A DNA stretch of 64,000 nt from Mycolicibacterium aubagnense (lineage in GTDB: Bacteria > Actinomycetota > Actinomycetes > Mycobacteriales > Mycobacteriaceae): the NCBI RefSeq assembly GCF_010730955.1, contig NZ_AP022577.1, positions 3,596,001 through 3,660,000 on the forward strand, in the 5' to 3' direction. Positions 26,719 to 35,086 of the stretch are shown here, piece by piece (positions within the stretch are counted from its first letter, which is position 1; every line of letters begins with the position of its first letter). The notes under the pieces are model-generated. The model was not told the DNA's origin and did not search any database. It was given only the letters and a program-made list of their open reading frames with translations. The translations under genes were made by a program, and so were the position numbers.

Positions 26719-27004
26719 GGCCATTTCGGAGCGGGAGTCGGACGCGATCCGGCTGCACTTTCGCGGGCGGCGTCGAACGCAACCAGGTGGCGGAGAAACC
26801 GGCCTCGTAGCGCCGTGCAGTTGCGTTCGGCACCGCTACGTACGACGGTCGGCGCGAGCCTGACCTGACGGCGAAAATTCGCGTGGAAAACCGCGTTGTG
26901 GTCAGGTTCGGCAAAGCGCGTCGAACTCGTGGCGCAGCGGCAGGGCAGTCTGGCTGCACGTTCGCCACGGAAAACCTGTGAATTGCTCGGTACGCTCGGA
27001 GGGT
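26719..27004. other. Non-coding stretch with internal repeats
   Basis: No gene is supported. A near-identical 14-mer occurs twice (GGCTGCACTTTCGC at 26751-26764 and GGCTGCACGTTCGC at 26952-26965), and CGAACGCAAC (26774-26783) is the exact inverse of GTTGCGTTCG (26820-26829). The 3' end must carry the promoter and leader of the lipoprotein gene. Confidence 0.45.
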
Positions 27005-27910
27005 ATGGCGTGCACGCGGTTCCGGCCGGTCGTAGTTCTCGCTCTGTTGATCGCCTCGGTGTGGTTGGTAGCCGGTTGTAGCGGCGGCGACTCGACGCGG
27101 CACGCCGGATCCGCTCCGGCGGCACCGCTGAAGGGCGGGGCCGACTTCAACGGCAATGCCCCCGAAGCGCCACCACCACCTGTCGAACCGGCGCGCGACG
27201 TTGTCAAGACCGCGTCGCTGATTCTCGTCGCCGCTGACCCGGCGGCTGCCGCGGACAAGGCCACCGCGATCGTCGACAAAGCGGGTGGGCGCGTCGACGA
27301 ACGTTCCGACGACGCCGGGTCCACCTCCGGCCGGGCGAGCGTCCACCTGATGCTGAGGGTTCCGGCCAACGGGCTGGACGCCGCGCTGGCCTCGCTCAAG
27401 GGCCTCGGCACCGTCCAGACCCTCGAGGTGAAGACGGACGACGTCACCACGCGGCGCGTCGACCTCGATGCCCGGATCACCGCGCTGAAGACCTCGGTGG
27501 ACCGACTGCTCGCGATCATGCGTGACGCCAAGGATCCCGACGCGCTGATCAAGGCCGAGGACGCGCTGTCATCGCGGCAGGCCGAGCTGCAAAGCCTGCA
27601 GGCCCAGCGCGACACCCTCCGCGACCAGATCACCTACAGCTCCGTCGACGTGCAGATCACCGCCGAGCGCACCGGCGGACCCGCCCCGGAGCGCTATCAC
27701 GGATTCCTCGGTCAGGTCGAGCGAGGCTGGGATGCGTTGTGGGCCTTCGGTTCTCACCTCGTCCTGGCGTTCGGTTTCCTGCTGCCGTGGCTGCTGCCAC
27801 TCGCGGTTCTAGGTGGGGCGCTCTACGTATTCGTGAAGTGGACCGGCGCCCGTCACAAGCGCAGCGGATCGGCTGAGCCTGCACCACCTGTCAGTCCGCC
27901 GCAGGAGTAA
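27005..27910 (+). CDS. DUF4349 lipoprotein
   Basis: A 301-residue protein with a lipoprotein signal (LVAGC, Cys25), a linker, a DUF4349-type domain (KTASLILVAADPAAAADKA, then LEVKTDDVTTRRVDLDARI), a coiled-coil stretch around residues 150-205 rich in E/Q/R/L, and one transmembrane helix near 245-275 with a basic C-terminal end inside. The family is common in actinobacterial envelopes; its function is not established. ATG 27005 gives the signal peptide directly after a purine-rich leader (CGGAGGGT). Confidence 0.82.
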   Translation: MACTRFRPVVVLALLIASVWLVAGCSGGDSTRHAGSAPAAPLKGGADFNGNAPEAPPPPVEPARDVVKTASLILVAADPAAAADKATAIVDKAGGRVDERSDDAGSTSGRASVHLMLRVPANGLDAALASLKGLGTVQTLEVKTDDVTTRRVDLDARITALKTSVDRLLAIMRDAKDPDALIKAEDALSSRQAELQSLQAQRDTLRDQITYSSVDVQITAERTGGPAPERYHGFLGQVERGWDALWAFGSHLVLAFGFLLPWLLPLAVLGGALYVFVKWTGARHKRSGSAEPAPPVSPPQE

Positions 27911-27923
27911 CCCCCGGCGTCAG

Positions 27924-28394
27924 TTAGCGCGGTGGCACCGGAGTGGGCTTCGGCTCAACACCGCTGCCAACACTGCTGCCACCACCGATACCCGGTCCTG
28001 CGGGTTGACCGGTCTGGCTGCCCTGGTCGCGATCAGCGTTCTTCGCGTCGTTCGCGTCGTTCTCGTGGGGATCGTATTCGCGTCGGCGTTGTTCGTATGG
28101 TCCGTCCCGACGGTCTTGGACATACTCTGAGGCTTCCGGGCTGTCGCCGCGTTCGTGGTCGCCGTGCTCGATACTCGCGAAGACCCCCAGACCGAAACCG
28201 GCTGTCGCGACCAGGGCCGCCGCGCCCGCGCCTAGTGCGATGGTCCAGATCCGGGTGGTCCGTGTCAGCGCGCCCCATGCCGATCGCGCTCCGGTAGCCG
28301 CGGGCTGCGCGGACAGATTGGGCGAGTGGTCGGCTTGAACGTCGCCGGCCGGATGTGCTGCCGGGTTTTCGGTGTTCTCAGGTGTATCGGTCAT
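27924..28394 (-). CDS. Single-pass membrane protein, unknown function
   Basis: A 156-residue protein with a Pro/Ala-rich N-terminus, one hydrophobic helix (about 50-72) and a very hydrophilic C-terminal part rich in Asp, Arg, Glu and Asn, ending in a Gly/Pro-rich tail. It ends 13 bases from the convergent DUF4349 gene. I do not recognise a domain; coding is supported by codon bias and the sensible membrane layout. Confidence 0.6.
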   Translation of the reverse strand: MTDTPENTENPAAHPAGDVQADHSPNLSAQPAATGARSAWGALTRTTRIWTIALGAGAAALVATAGFGLGVFASIEHGDHERGDSPEASEYVQDRRDGPYEQRRREYDPHENDANDAKNADRDQGSQTGQPAGPGIGGGSSVGSGVEPKPTPVPPR

Positions 28395-28506
28395 GTCAGC
28401 ACGGTGCCCCCGCTCAGCTGAGGAGACGCTGAAGACGCCGTCGCATGACCTGGCCTGCCGGTGTTCTCAGCGTCGCTTCAGCTGATGGTGTCTAGGTTCG
28501 GCGGGC

Positions 28507-29760
28507 ATGGCCCGTATTAGCCGTCCACCGACCCGTTCGTGGCGAGTGACCGCAAGCAAAGTCCCCGAAGTCACCGTCTGGTTCTGGCTGATCAAGGTCC
28601 TGTGCACGACCGTCGGTGAGAGTTTTGCTGATTGGGTCAACGTCGGTCTAGGCGTCGGCCTGGAGCTGACTGCGGTGATCTTTACCGTCGTGCTCGCCGT
28701 GGTGCTGAGCCTGCAGCTGCGGCTACCGCGTTACGTCCCAGTGGTGTACTGGCTGGCCGTCGTGGTGTTGAGCGTTGCCGGCACGCTGTACACCGACATC
28801 CTGACCGACACCTTCGCTGTGCCGTTGGGACTGAGCACGGGTGTCTTCGCGGCCACCCTGGCTGTGGTGTTCTGGGTGTGGTTCTCGAGGGAGCGGACGC
28901 TGTCGATCCACAGCATCACTACCCGACCCCGTGAATTGTTCTACTGGCTGGCCGTACTGGTTACCTTCGCTCTGGGGACCGCGGCCGGCGACTGGACCTT
29001 GGCGCTGACCGGTTGGGGCCCAGGCATTTCGGTGCTGCTCCCGGTCACCGTCATCGGTGCGGTGATCATTGGCTGGCGTCTCGGGGTGAACCCCGTGCTC
29101 TCGTTCTGGCTCGCCTACATCCTGACTCGCCCGCTCGGTGCCAATCTCGGAGACTGGTTCGCCGCACGGCAGGCCGATCACGGGATCGGCCTGGGTTACG
29201 GCATGACCAGTGTGATCTTCCTGGCCGCGATCACCATTGCGGTGATCTACCTCAGCATCACCCGCATCGATGTCATCGAGAGTACAGAACAGCAACCGCA
29301 ACTCCGCCCGGCACGGCGAGTTGGGCCTGTCGCGACAGTCGGCTACTACGCCGTCGTCATCCTCGCCGCCGGAGCGCTTCTGCAATGGGCCTCGATGCAA
29401 CCACACGGCTCCGCCGCCGGCGGCAGCGAGGAAGAGCCTGCTCCGGCCGCGGCTGCCGCACCGCTGGCTCCCGGCCGAGTCAGTGCGTTCCCGGCCGCAG
29501 ACATCGCCGGCTTTCGTCGCATCACCCAAGACACCCTGGCAAAGGTAAACGCAGGTGACCAGTCCGGTGCCCGAACGCGGATCACGGACCTGGAGACATC
29601 GTGGGATCAAGCTCAGGACCGGCTGCAAGGGACCGACCGCGATGCCTGGTCGACCCTCGACCACCAGATCGACGCGGTGCTCACGTCCATCCGGTCGGCC
29701 AAACCGAACGTCGATACCGAAAAACAGTCCCTGACAACGTTATTGGCCAGCTTGCGCTGA
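28507..29760 (+). CDS. COG4705-type membrane protein with four internal repeats
   Basis: A 417-residue membrane protein. Residues 20-255 are hydrophobic and contain four copies of the same spacing, W-x9-G-x4-D: W27/G37/D42, W82/G92/D97, W147/G157/D162 and W201/G211/D216. Each Asp lies near a membrane helix end. The sequence VPEVTVWFWLIKVLCTTVGE marks the uncharacterised membrane-anchored COG4705 family. A further helix near 275-295 leads to a C-terminal soluble helical domain (about 335-417; DIAGFRRITQDTLAKV and SWDQAQDRL). It is the first gene of a run with PAP2 and two-component genes. Function unknown; ion or metal handling is a guess from the buried acids. Confidence 0.78.
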   Translation: MARISRPPTRSWRVTASKVPEVTVWFWLIKVLCTTVGESFADWVNVGLGVGLELTAVIFTVVLAVVLSLQLRLPRYVPVVYWLAVVVLSVAGTLYTDILTDTFAVPLGLSTGVFAATLAVVFWVWFSRERTLSIHSITTRPRELFYWLAVLVTFALGTAAGDWTLALTGWGPGISVLLPVTVIGAVIIGWRLGVNPVLSFWLAYILTRPLGANLGDWFAARQADHGIGLGYGMTSVIFLAAITIAVIYLSITRIDVIESTEQQPQLRPARRVGPVATVGYYAVVILAAGALLQWASMQPHGSAAGGSEEEPAPAAAAAPLAPGRVSAFPAADIAGFRRITQDTLAKVNAGDQSGARTRITDLETSWDQAQDRLQGTDRDAWSTLDHQIDAVLTSIRSAKPNVDTEKQSLTTLLASLR

Positions 29761-29842
29761 GCGTCAAACAGTCTCTGGCAGTCAGTCGGCAGCCGTACAT
29801 GCGCATCAGGCTGACGCGAATCAAAACTCAGACAAGGCCACG

Positions 29843-30565
29843 ATGGACCTCGACACCCGAATCTTCTACTACGTCAATGATTTTGCCCGCGATACACCGT
29901 GGCTGCATACCGTCGTCTCCACCTATGCCAACGACGGTGTCGTATTGTTTGCGATGTTTCTGCTGGCGGGCTGGTGGATAGCGCGCAGAGCCAATGACGA
30001 TGCCGCAATGGCGGCGGCGGTATGGGCACCGATCGGTGTGTTGGCCGCTGTGGCGATCAATCAGCCGATCGCGGATACCATCGACGCCAGTCGCCCGTGT
30101 AATGCGTTGCCCCACATTGTGGTTCTGCATTGCAATACCGATGGCGGGTTCCCCAGCGACCACGCCATGATGGCCGGGGCGGTGACCGCGGGAGTGTGGC
30201 TTGTCAATCGGCGCCTGGGCATCATCACCGCTGTTGCCACCCTAGTTATGGCCTTCACCCGCGTATATGTCGCCGCCCACTATCCCCAGGACGTGGTAGC
30301 GGGCCTGGCCGTGGGTGCTGCCATCAGCCTTGTCGGCTACCGGTTGGTGCGACCCCTGCTGCGACGGTTGATCAAAGCGATCGCAGACTCCCCGCTACGC
30401 ACCCTCACGACCTCGTCGACGCCCGCCGCGTTCGGCACGCCGCGGCGCTGGAAGCGTCGCCGCTTTCGAAGTTCAGCGTCCTCACAGCGACCTACTGCCA
30501 GCCTGATGGCATACCCGACGGCCGCTCGTCCCAGATCGGCTGCGAATCCTGATGAAAGGTGTTGA
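29843..30565 (+). CDS. PAP2-family phosphatase
   Basis: A 240-residue membrane phosphatase of the type-2 phosphatidic acid phosphatase family, several of which are undecaprenyl-diphosphatases (BcrC type). The three signature motifs are present: SRPCNALP (Arg84-Pro85), GFPSDHAMM (His107) and RVYVAAHYPQDVV (Arg140, His146). The leading Lys of motif 1 is absent (Ala77). About five hydrophobic helices are visible, then a basic C-terminal tail from about residue 180. It lies 82 bases after the COG4705 gene and its stop overlaps the next start (TGATG). Confidence 0.86.
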   Translation: MDLDTRIFYYVNDFARDTPWLHTVVSTYANDGVVLFAMFLLAGWWIARRANDDAAMAAAVWAPIGVLAAVAINQPIADTIDASRPCNALPHIVVLHCNTDGGFPSDHAMMAGAVTAGVWLVNRRLGIITAVATLVMAFTRVYVAAHYPQDVVAGLAVGAAISLVGYRLVRPLLRRLIKAIADSPLRTLTTSSTPAAFGTPRRWKRRRFRSSASSQRPTASLMAYPTAARPRSAANPDERC

Positions 30566-30741
30566 TGGACATGACGGACCGGCGAGAAGCGATAACCCTG
30601 GTCATCGGCGCGTTCATGCTGGCGGCAGCTGCGATGTTGGCCACCGAGGCCCAGGAGCGAGCACAAAACCTACCGGCCGTGTCGATCAGTGAACACCACA
30701 GTCCGGCTGAGATTGTCGACGTGGCGCCGCCGGTCAACTGA
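30565..30741 (+). CDS. Small membrane-anchored peptide
   Basis: A 58-residue product (MDMTDRREAITLVIGAFML...) with one predicted helix at about residues 9-28 and a short polar C-terminus ending VAPPVN. ATG 30565 shares one base with the PAP2 stop and follows AAAGG with a good spacing, so translational coupling is likely. It ends 34 bases before the response regulator. No known family is recognised. Confidence 0.6.
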   Translation: MDMTDRREAITLVIGAFMLAAAAMLATEAQERAQNLPAVSISEHHSPAEIVDVAPPVN

Positions 30742-30775
30742 TGGCCCCCACTACGGGTTGTGCCAGGCTGGACAG

Positions 30776-31453
30776 GTGAGAGTGCTGCTGGTCGAAGACG
30801 AGCCGAGCCTGGCCGAAACGATCGCCGCTGGGCTACGCGCCGAAGGGTTCGTCGTGGTTACCGCCGGCGACGGCGTCGAAGGGCTCTGGCAGGCGTCCCA
30901 CGAGCAGTTCGACGTGATCGTGCTCGACATCATGCTGCCGGGTCTCAATGGCTATGAGGTGCTGCGCAAGATGCGGGCCGCGCACACGTGGACGCCGGTG
31001 TTGATGCTGACCGCGAAAGACGGCGACTACGACCAGACCGACGCCTTCGACCTGGGTGCCGACGACTATCTGACCAAGCCGTTCTCGTTCATCGTGCTGA
31101 CCGCCCGCTTACGCGCCCTGATCCGACGGGGCGCCCCACAGCGCCCCGTCGTGCTCACTGCCGGCGACCTTTCCCTGGATCCTGGTCGACGTGTCGTGCA
31201 CCGGGCCGGTCAGCCGGTGACGCTCACGCCTCGAGAATTCGCTTTGCTGGCATACCTGTTGCGCCACAAGGACACGGTCCTCGCCAAAACCGACATCCTG
31301 CGCAACGTGTGGGACAGCCATTACGACGGTCCCGACAACGTGGTCGAAGTGTATGTCGGTTATCTGCGCCGCAAGATCGGTGCGGACATGATCACGACTC
31401 TGCGCGGGGCCGGTTACCGGCTGGAATCCGGCGAGTTCGATAGCGGCAACTGA
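30776..31453 (+). CDS. OmpR-family response regulator
   Basis: A 225-residue DNA-binding response regulator. The receiver domain shows acidic residues VEDE (7-9), the phospho-acceptor Asp51 in VIVLDIMLPG and the conserved Lys101 in LTKPFSF. The winged-helix domain (about 130-222) includes LTPREFALLAYLLRHKDTV and VVEVYVGYLRRKIG. GTG 30776 is the start that gives VRVLLVEDE. Its 3' end overlaps the 3' end of the sensor kinase gene on the other strand by 40 bases, although the two are surely partners. Confidence 0.9.
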   Translation: MRVLLVEDEPSLAETIAAGLRAEGFVVVTAGDGVEGLWQASHEQFDVIVLDIMLPGLNGYEVLRKMRAAHTWTPVLMLTAKDGDYDQTDAFDLGADDYLTKPFSFIVLTARLRALIRRGAPQRPVVLTAGDLSLDPGRRVVHRAGQPVTLTPREFALLAYLLRHKDTVLAKTDILRNVWDSHYDGPDNVVEVYVGYLRRKIGADMITTLRGAGYRLESGEFDSGN

Positions 31454-32883
31454 ACCGTCACCACAGTTCCCACACCGGCTTGGCCCTCACCGATACTGAC
31501 CGTGCCATCGTGCGCAGCCACGATTTCGGCGACGATCGCCAATCCCAGGCCCGTGCCGCCGCCGCGGCGGGAGCGGTCGGAATCCAACCGGACGAACCGT
31601 TCGAAAACCTTCTCGCGTGCTGCCGCCGGTATACCTGGCCCATCGTCGATCACCTGTAGGTAAGCGCTGTGGCCCTCAGCCCGGACGACGATGCGCACCT
31701 CGCTGGTGGCGTGACGGGCGGCGTTGTCGGTGAGGTTGCGCAGCACCCGCACGAGACCATCGGGATCGACGCCGGCCTTGACCGGCGACAGCGTCGAAGT
31801 GATGTGCAACGCGGTTTCTCGTTTGAGCCGGTCGACCTCTGCGCTGGCCAGATCATCGAGATCGACCTCAGTGCGTCGCAACGGCAGTCCGTGCTCGTCG
31901 GCGCGTGCCAGCAGCAGCAGGTTGTCCACCAACGTCTGCATTCGGCGTGCTTCTGGCAGCAGCGCGGTGGTGAGTAGCGTTCTGTCCAAGACGTCGGGGT
32001 GGGTGGCGCCAATCTCCAAGGCGGACACCACCGTTGCCAACGGGCTGCGCAATTCGTGGGACGCGTCCCCGACGAACCGGCGTTGGGCCGCATGGCCGGC
32101 CTCGATGCGAGCCAGCATGTCGTTCATGGTTACCGCGAGCGCCGAAATCTCATCCGATCTGCTGCCGATCGGGACGCGCTCACCAAGGTCGGAGGCACTG
32201 ATCTCCGAGACCCGCGACCGGATCGCCTCCACCGACCGCAACGACCGACGAACAAGCAGGTAGGTGACGACTGCGGCGACCAGGGCCACGATCGGGGCGG
32301 TGATCGCCAGCATCTGTGCGATCGTGGACATCATCACCTCGATCGGCTCGACGCCCCCGCCCACCAGCACGGTGTACTCCTGGCCCTTCCGGGAGGTGGC
32401 GGTGGTAGTGCTGACCCGGATGTCGTCATCGTTGGTCGCCAGGACACCTACCCGAGAACCCTTGTCCGGCAAAGGGATCAACGCCGTGTGGGGGCCTCCG
32501 TCGGAGCGGTGCACCACCTTGCCGGTGGCGTCGAGGATCTGGACGGCCACGATCCGCTGATCGGTGTCCATCAGCATCGACTCCACGTCGTCAGGGGATT
32601 CCTTGCGCAGTTCCTCGGCCACCGCTTGGGCGCGCGCCACCGCGGCGTTGTCGATATCGGCGCACATCATTCGATAGAGCAACATGGTGGCGGCAGACCC
32701 CACGATCAGCAGTCCGGTCAGGACCACCACCGCGGCTACCAGCGCTGAACGAACCGCGATCCCACCCAGGTGGCCTCGCCACCGGCGCAGGGTTGCGGTC
32801 AGTGCCGCGCGCACGCGCACCAAGCCACCAGTCGGTGCACCGCGAACCGCCCTACCCACAACCCACCCACATCGCCTCATCAT
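31414..32883 (-). CDS. Sensor histidine kinase
   Basis: A 489-residue membrane kinase: transmembrane helix 1 (about 44-68), an extracytoplasmic sensor region of about 120 residues, helix 2 (about 191-211), a HAMP domain, a dimerisation/phosphoacceptor domain with His276 in VGDASHELRSPLA, and the ATPase with N-box LRNLTDNAARH (about 381-391), DDGPGIP and GGGTGLGLAI. All catalytic boxes are intact. It should phosphorylate the response regulator encoded convergently and overlapping at 31414-31453. The signal is unknown; neighbouring envelope genes suggest membrane or wall status. The start could be later, near the VRVRAAL segment. Confidence 0.88.
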   Translation of the reverse strand: MMRRCGWVVGRAVRGAPTGGLVRVRAALTATLRRWRGHLGGIAVRSALVAAVVVLTGLLIVGSAATMLLYRMMCADIDNAAVARAQAVAEELRKESPDDVESMLMDTDQRIVAVQILDATGKVVHRSDGGPHTALIPLPDKGSRVGVLATNDDDIRVSTTTATSRKGQEYTVLVGGGVEPIEVMMSTIAQMLAITAPIVALVAAVVTYLLVRRSLRSVEAIRSRVSEISASDLGERVPIGSRSDEISALAVTMNDMLARIEAGHAAQRRFVGDASHELRSPLATVVSALEIGATHPDVLDRTLLTTALLPEARRMQTLVDNLLLLARADEHGLPLRRTEVDLDDLASAEVDRLKRETALHITSTLSPVKAGVDPDGLVRVLRNLTDNAARHATSEVRIVVRAEGHSAYLQVIDDGPGIPAAAREKVFERFVRLDSDRSRRGGGTGLGLAIVAEIVAAHDGTVSIGEGQAGVGTVVTVQLPLSNSPDSSR

Positions 32884-32983
32884 CCACCGTCTGCGTCAGC
32901 AGTTATGTCTTGGACGCTTCACACGTCGTCGACCAACGTGCCTGAACCGTTCCGGATCTGATCCACACCACGGCGGCAGAAAT

Positions 32984-33466
32984 TCAAAGGTTGCCCGAAA
33001 ACCCCATACGCCCTATTGGATTCGATGGGCGGACCCGCGTGGACGGCAACCGTACGCTGACTGTCTTTCCGCACGGAGTGCGTTCTGTGACCGCGAGTGT
33101 GCCCCCGTGCGCGGTGACGATTCGCCGAACCAGATCCAGCTCACCGCCGCAACCCGCGAGTCCGTCGTCGCCAACAGTGATGATCGCCTGGGCATCGTGG
33201 CGGTACACCGCCAGATCAATCGCCGATACCGCTCTGTTCAACGAGTGGTCAACCAGAATCGCGACCGCCTGATTCAACGCCGCGGCGTCACCCACAACAT
33301 AGGTCGGACGCAACTCGGTGCGGATTGACAGCGTCGTGTTCCATCTGAGCCGCTCGGTGTGCTTGACCAGCACATCATCGAGGAATACCTCTTCGTTACC
33401 GCTCACCTGCCCAGCCCGGGGTATCGCTGCCGGCGCAGGTCCTTCAGATACAGGCCCCACCGTCAT
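32984..33466 (-). CDS. Stand-alone degenerate histidine-kinase ATPase domain
   Basis: About 160 residues align by eye with the ATPase half of the adjacent sensor kinase: VFLDDVLVKHTERLR matches the region before the N-box, ALNQAVAILVDHSLNRA occupies the N-box, VGDDG fits the G1 box, and LDLVRRIVTAHGGTLAV matches the last helix and strand. The N-box Asn pattern is lost, the ATP lid is deleted and the GTGLGL box is absent, and there is no phosphoacceptor domain or membrane helix. Either a decaying fragment of a second kinase or a small non-catalytic partner. The ATG at 33466 is taken; a frame extension to 33523 would cross a palindrome. Confidence 0.6.
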   Translation of the reverse strand: MTVGPVSEGPAPAAIPRAGQVSGNEEVFLDDVLVKHTERLRWNTTLSIRTELRPTYVVGDAAALNQAVAILVDHSLNRAVSAIDLAVYRHDAQAIITVGDDGLAGCGGELDLVRRIVTAHGGTLAVTERTPCGKTVSVRLPSTRVRPSNPIGRMGFSGNL

Positions 33467-33495
33467 CACCGCACCGACCCACCAACAGCATCGCT

Positions 33496-33514
33496 CATAC
33501 CGCCAAACGGTATG
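33496..33514. promoter_or_regulatory. Inverted repeat upstream of the ATPase-like gene
   Basis: CATACCG and CGGTATG form perfect 7-bp arms around CCAAA, 30 bases before the ATG of the kinase-like fragment. This resembles a small operator; the cognate regulator is unknown. Confidence 0.5.
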
Positions 33515-33754
33515 GGCCGACACCTGAACCCACGCTGAGAAACAGCCGGCAGCGACGCACCGTGCCCCGCGCCGCCGTCGGCCAAACCACCCGCATCAAC
33601 GAGTTGTGCCAACCGAACGCAACCCTCCGAAACCAACACGGTCGCCGCAACCTCTCACATCGAGAGCGTTGCGACGACCGCGTGAACCCCGGAGAAACGA
33701 GGCAGTTCTACTGGGGCACGTCCCGCTTGCGGTGGACTGCTCGCGGAAGAACAG

Positions 33755-34879
33755 TTACCAGTCGGACTCGTCGAAGGTGACGACGCCACGAATGTTGTTG
33801 CCGTCCAACATGTCCTGGTAGCCCTGGTTGATGTCCTCGAGCTTGTAGGTCCGCGTGATCATGTCGTCGATGTTCAGCAGGCCGGACTTGTACAGCGCGG
33901 CCAGGCGCGGGGTCTCGATGTGCGAGCTGCCACCACCGAAGATGTTGCCCTTCAACGTCTTCTGCAACATGGTGAACAGGAAGAGGTTCAGCTTGACGTC
34001 GGCATCCATCATCGAGCCCATGCCGGTGACGACGCAGGTGCCGGTCTTGGCCGTCAGGATCATGGCCTCTTCGATGTACTCGCCCTTCATCTCGCCGACG
34101 GCGATGATGATCTTGTCGGCCATCAGGCCCCAGGTCAGGTCGATCATCGGCGCGATGGCCTCGGCCATGGACGGGAAGACGTGCGTCGCACCGAATTTCA
34201 GCGCCTGCTCGCGCTTCCACGGGTTCGGGTCGATGGCGATGACGTGCTTGGCGCCCGAGATCACCGCACCCTGCAGCGCGCTCATGCCGATGCCGCCGAC
34301 GCCGACGATGGCAACGGTCTCACCCGGCTGCACCTGCGCAACGTTGGTGGCCGAGCCGAAGCCGGTCGGCACGGCGCAGCCCATGATGGCGGCCGACTCG
34401 AACGGGATGTCCTTGTCGATCTTGACGACGGAGTCCTTGTGCACCGTCATGTACGGCGCGAAGGTGCCCAGCAGGTTCATGGCCGCGACCTCTTTGCCAC
34501 GGGCGTGGATGCGGTTGGTGCCGTCGGCGATCGACTTGCCACCCAATAGGACGGCGCCGCGGTCGCACAGCGAGCGGAAGCCCTTCATGCACGGCGGGCA
34601 GGAGCCACAGGCCGGGATGAACGCGAGGATGACGTGGTCGCCCTCTTCGATGCCGGTGACGTTCTTGCCGACCTTCGTGACGACGCCCGCGCCCTCGTGC
34701 CCGCCCAGGCAGGGCAGCGGCATCGGGGTGGCGCCGGTGGTGAGGTGGTAGTCGGAGTGGCACATGCCCGAGGCATGCATCCGAATCTGTACTTCGTCGG
34801 CAACGGGGTCACCGAGGTCGATTTCCTCGACCTGGAACGGGGAGTTCACTTCCCACAGCAGAGCGCCTTTGGTCTTCAT
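33755..34879 (-). CDS. NDMA-dependent-type zinc alcohol dehydrogenase
   Basis: A 374-residue zinc alcohol dehydrogenase of the actinobacterial type that tightly binds its nicotinamide cofactor and uses an electron acceptor such as mycofactocin (assayed with NDMA). Catalytic zinc: Cys40 and GGHE at 59-62; structural zinc: Cys91, 94, 97 and 105. The cofactor loop is GVGGIGMSALQG. The start MKTKGALLWE is the family norm; an ATG six codons upstream is an alternative. It is a different subfamily from the dehydrogenase at 1595-2683. It stands alone between the signalling module and sigG. Confidence 0.88.
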   Translation of the reverse strand: MKTKGALLWEVNSPFQVEEIDLGDPVADEVQIRMHASGMCHSDYHLTTGATPMPLPCLGGHEGAGVVTKVGKNVTGIEEGDHVILAFIPACGSCPPCMKGFRSLCDRGAVLLGGKSIADGTNRIHARGKEVAAMNLLGTFAPYMTVHKDSVVKIDKDIPFESAAIMGCAVPTGFGSATNVAQVQPGETVAIVGVGGIGMSALQGAVISGAKHVIAIDPNPWKREQALKFGATHVFPSMAEAIAPMIDLTWGLMADKIIIAVGEMKGEYIEEAMILTAKTGTCVVTGMGSMMDADVKLNLFLFTMLQKTLKGNIFGGGSSHIETPRLAALYKSGLLNIDDMITRTYKLEDINQGYQDMLDGNNIRGVVTFDESDW

Positions 34880-35047
34880 GACGAAGATCATAGCCACAAA
34901 TCGAGAACACGTTCCAGAAAGGTGCTATGGCAGCCGCTCTACCTGCGTAGATATGCTGTCAGAACATGTCATGGGGGTAGGCTGGAAACTAGCGGCAGTA
35001 GTGGGCTGGTCCCGAAACAAGGCGCGATGAGGCCCAACCGGGGCTAC

Positions 35048-35086
35048 CTCCGACCGGTGGCCCTGACGGTCGGGGGCCGGTCAGAG
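35048..35086 (-). terminator. Terminator-like hairpin at the sigG 3' end
   Basis: CTCCGACCGG (35048-35057) and CCGGTCAGAG (35077-35086) pair with one mismatch; the stem overlaps the sigG stop codon. No T run is seen, so support is moderate. Confidence 0.4.

Noticed and set aside
33526..33754. Short open frames between the kinase-like gene and the alcohol dehydrogenase
   Set aside because: They lack ribosome-binding sites, codon bias and recognisable sequence.
28507..33754. Mobile genetic element carrying the signalling module
   Set aside because: The block looks inserted relative to the conserved order, but I found no transposase, integrase, tRNA target or flanking direct repeats.
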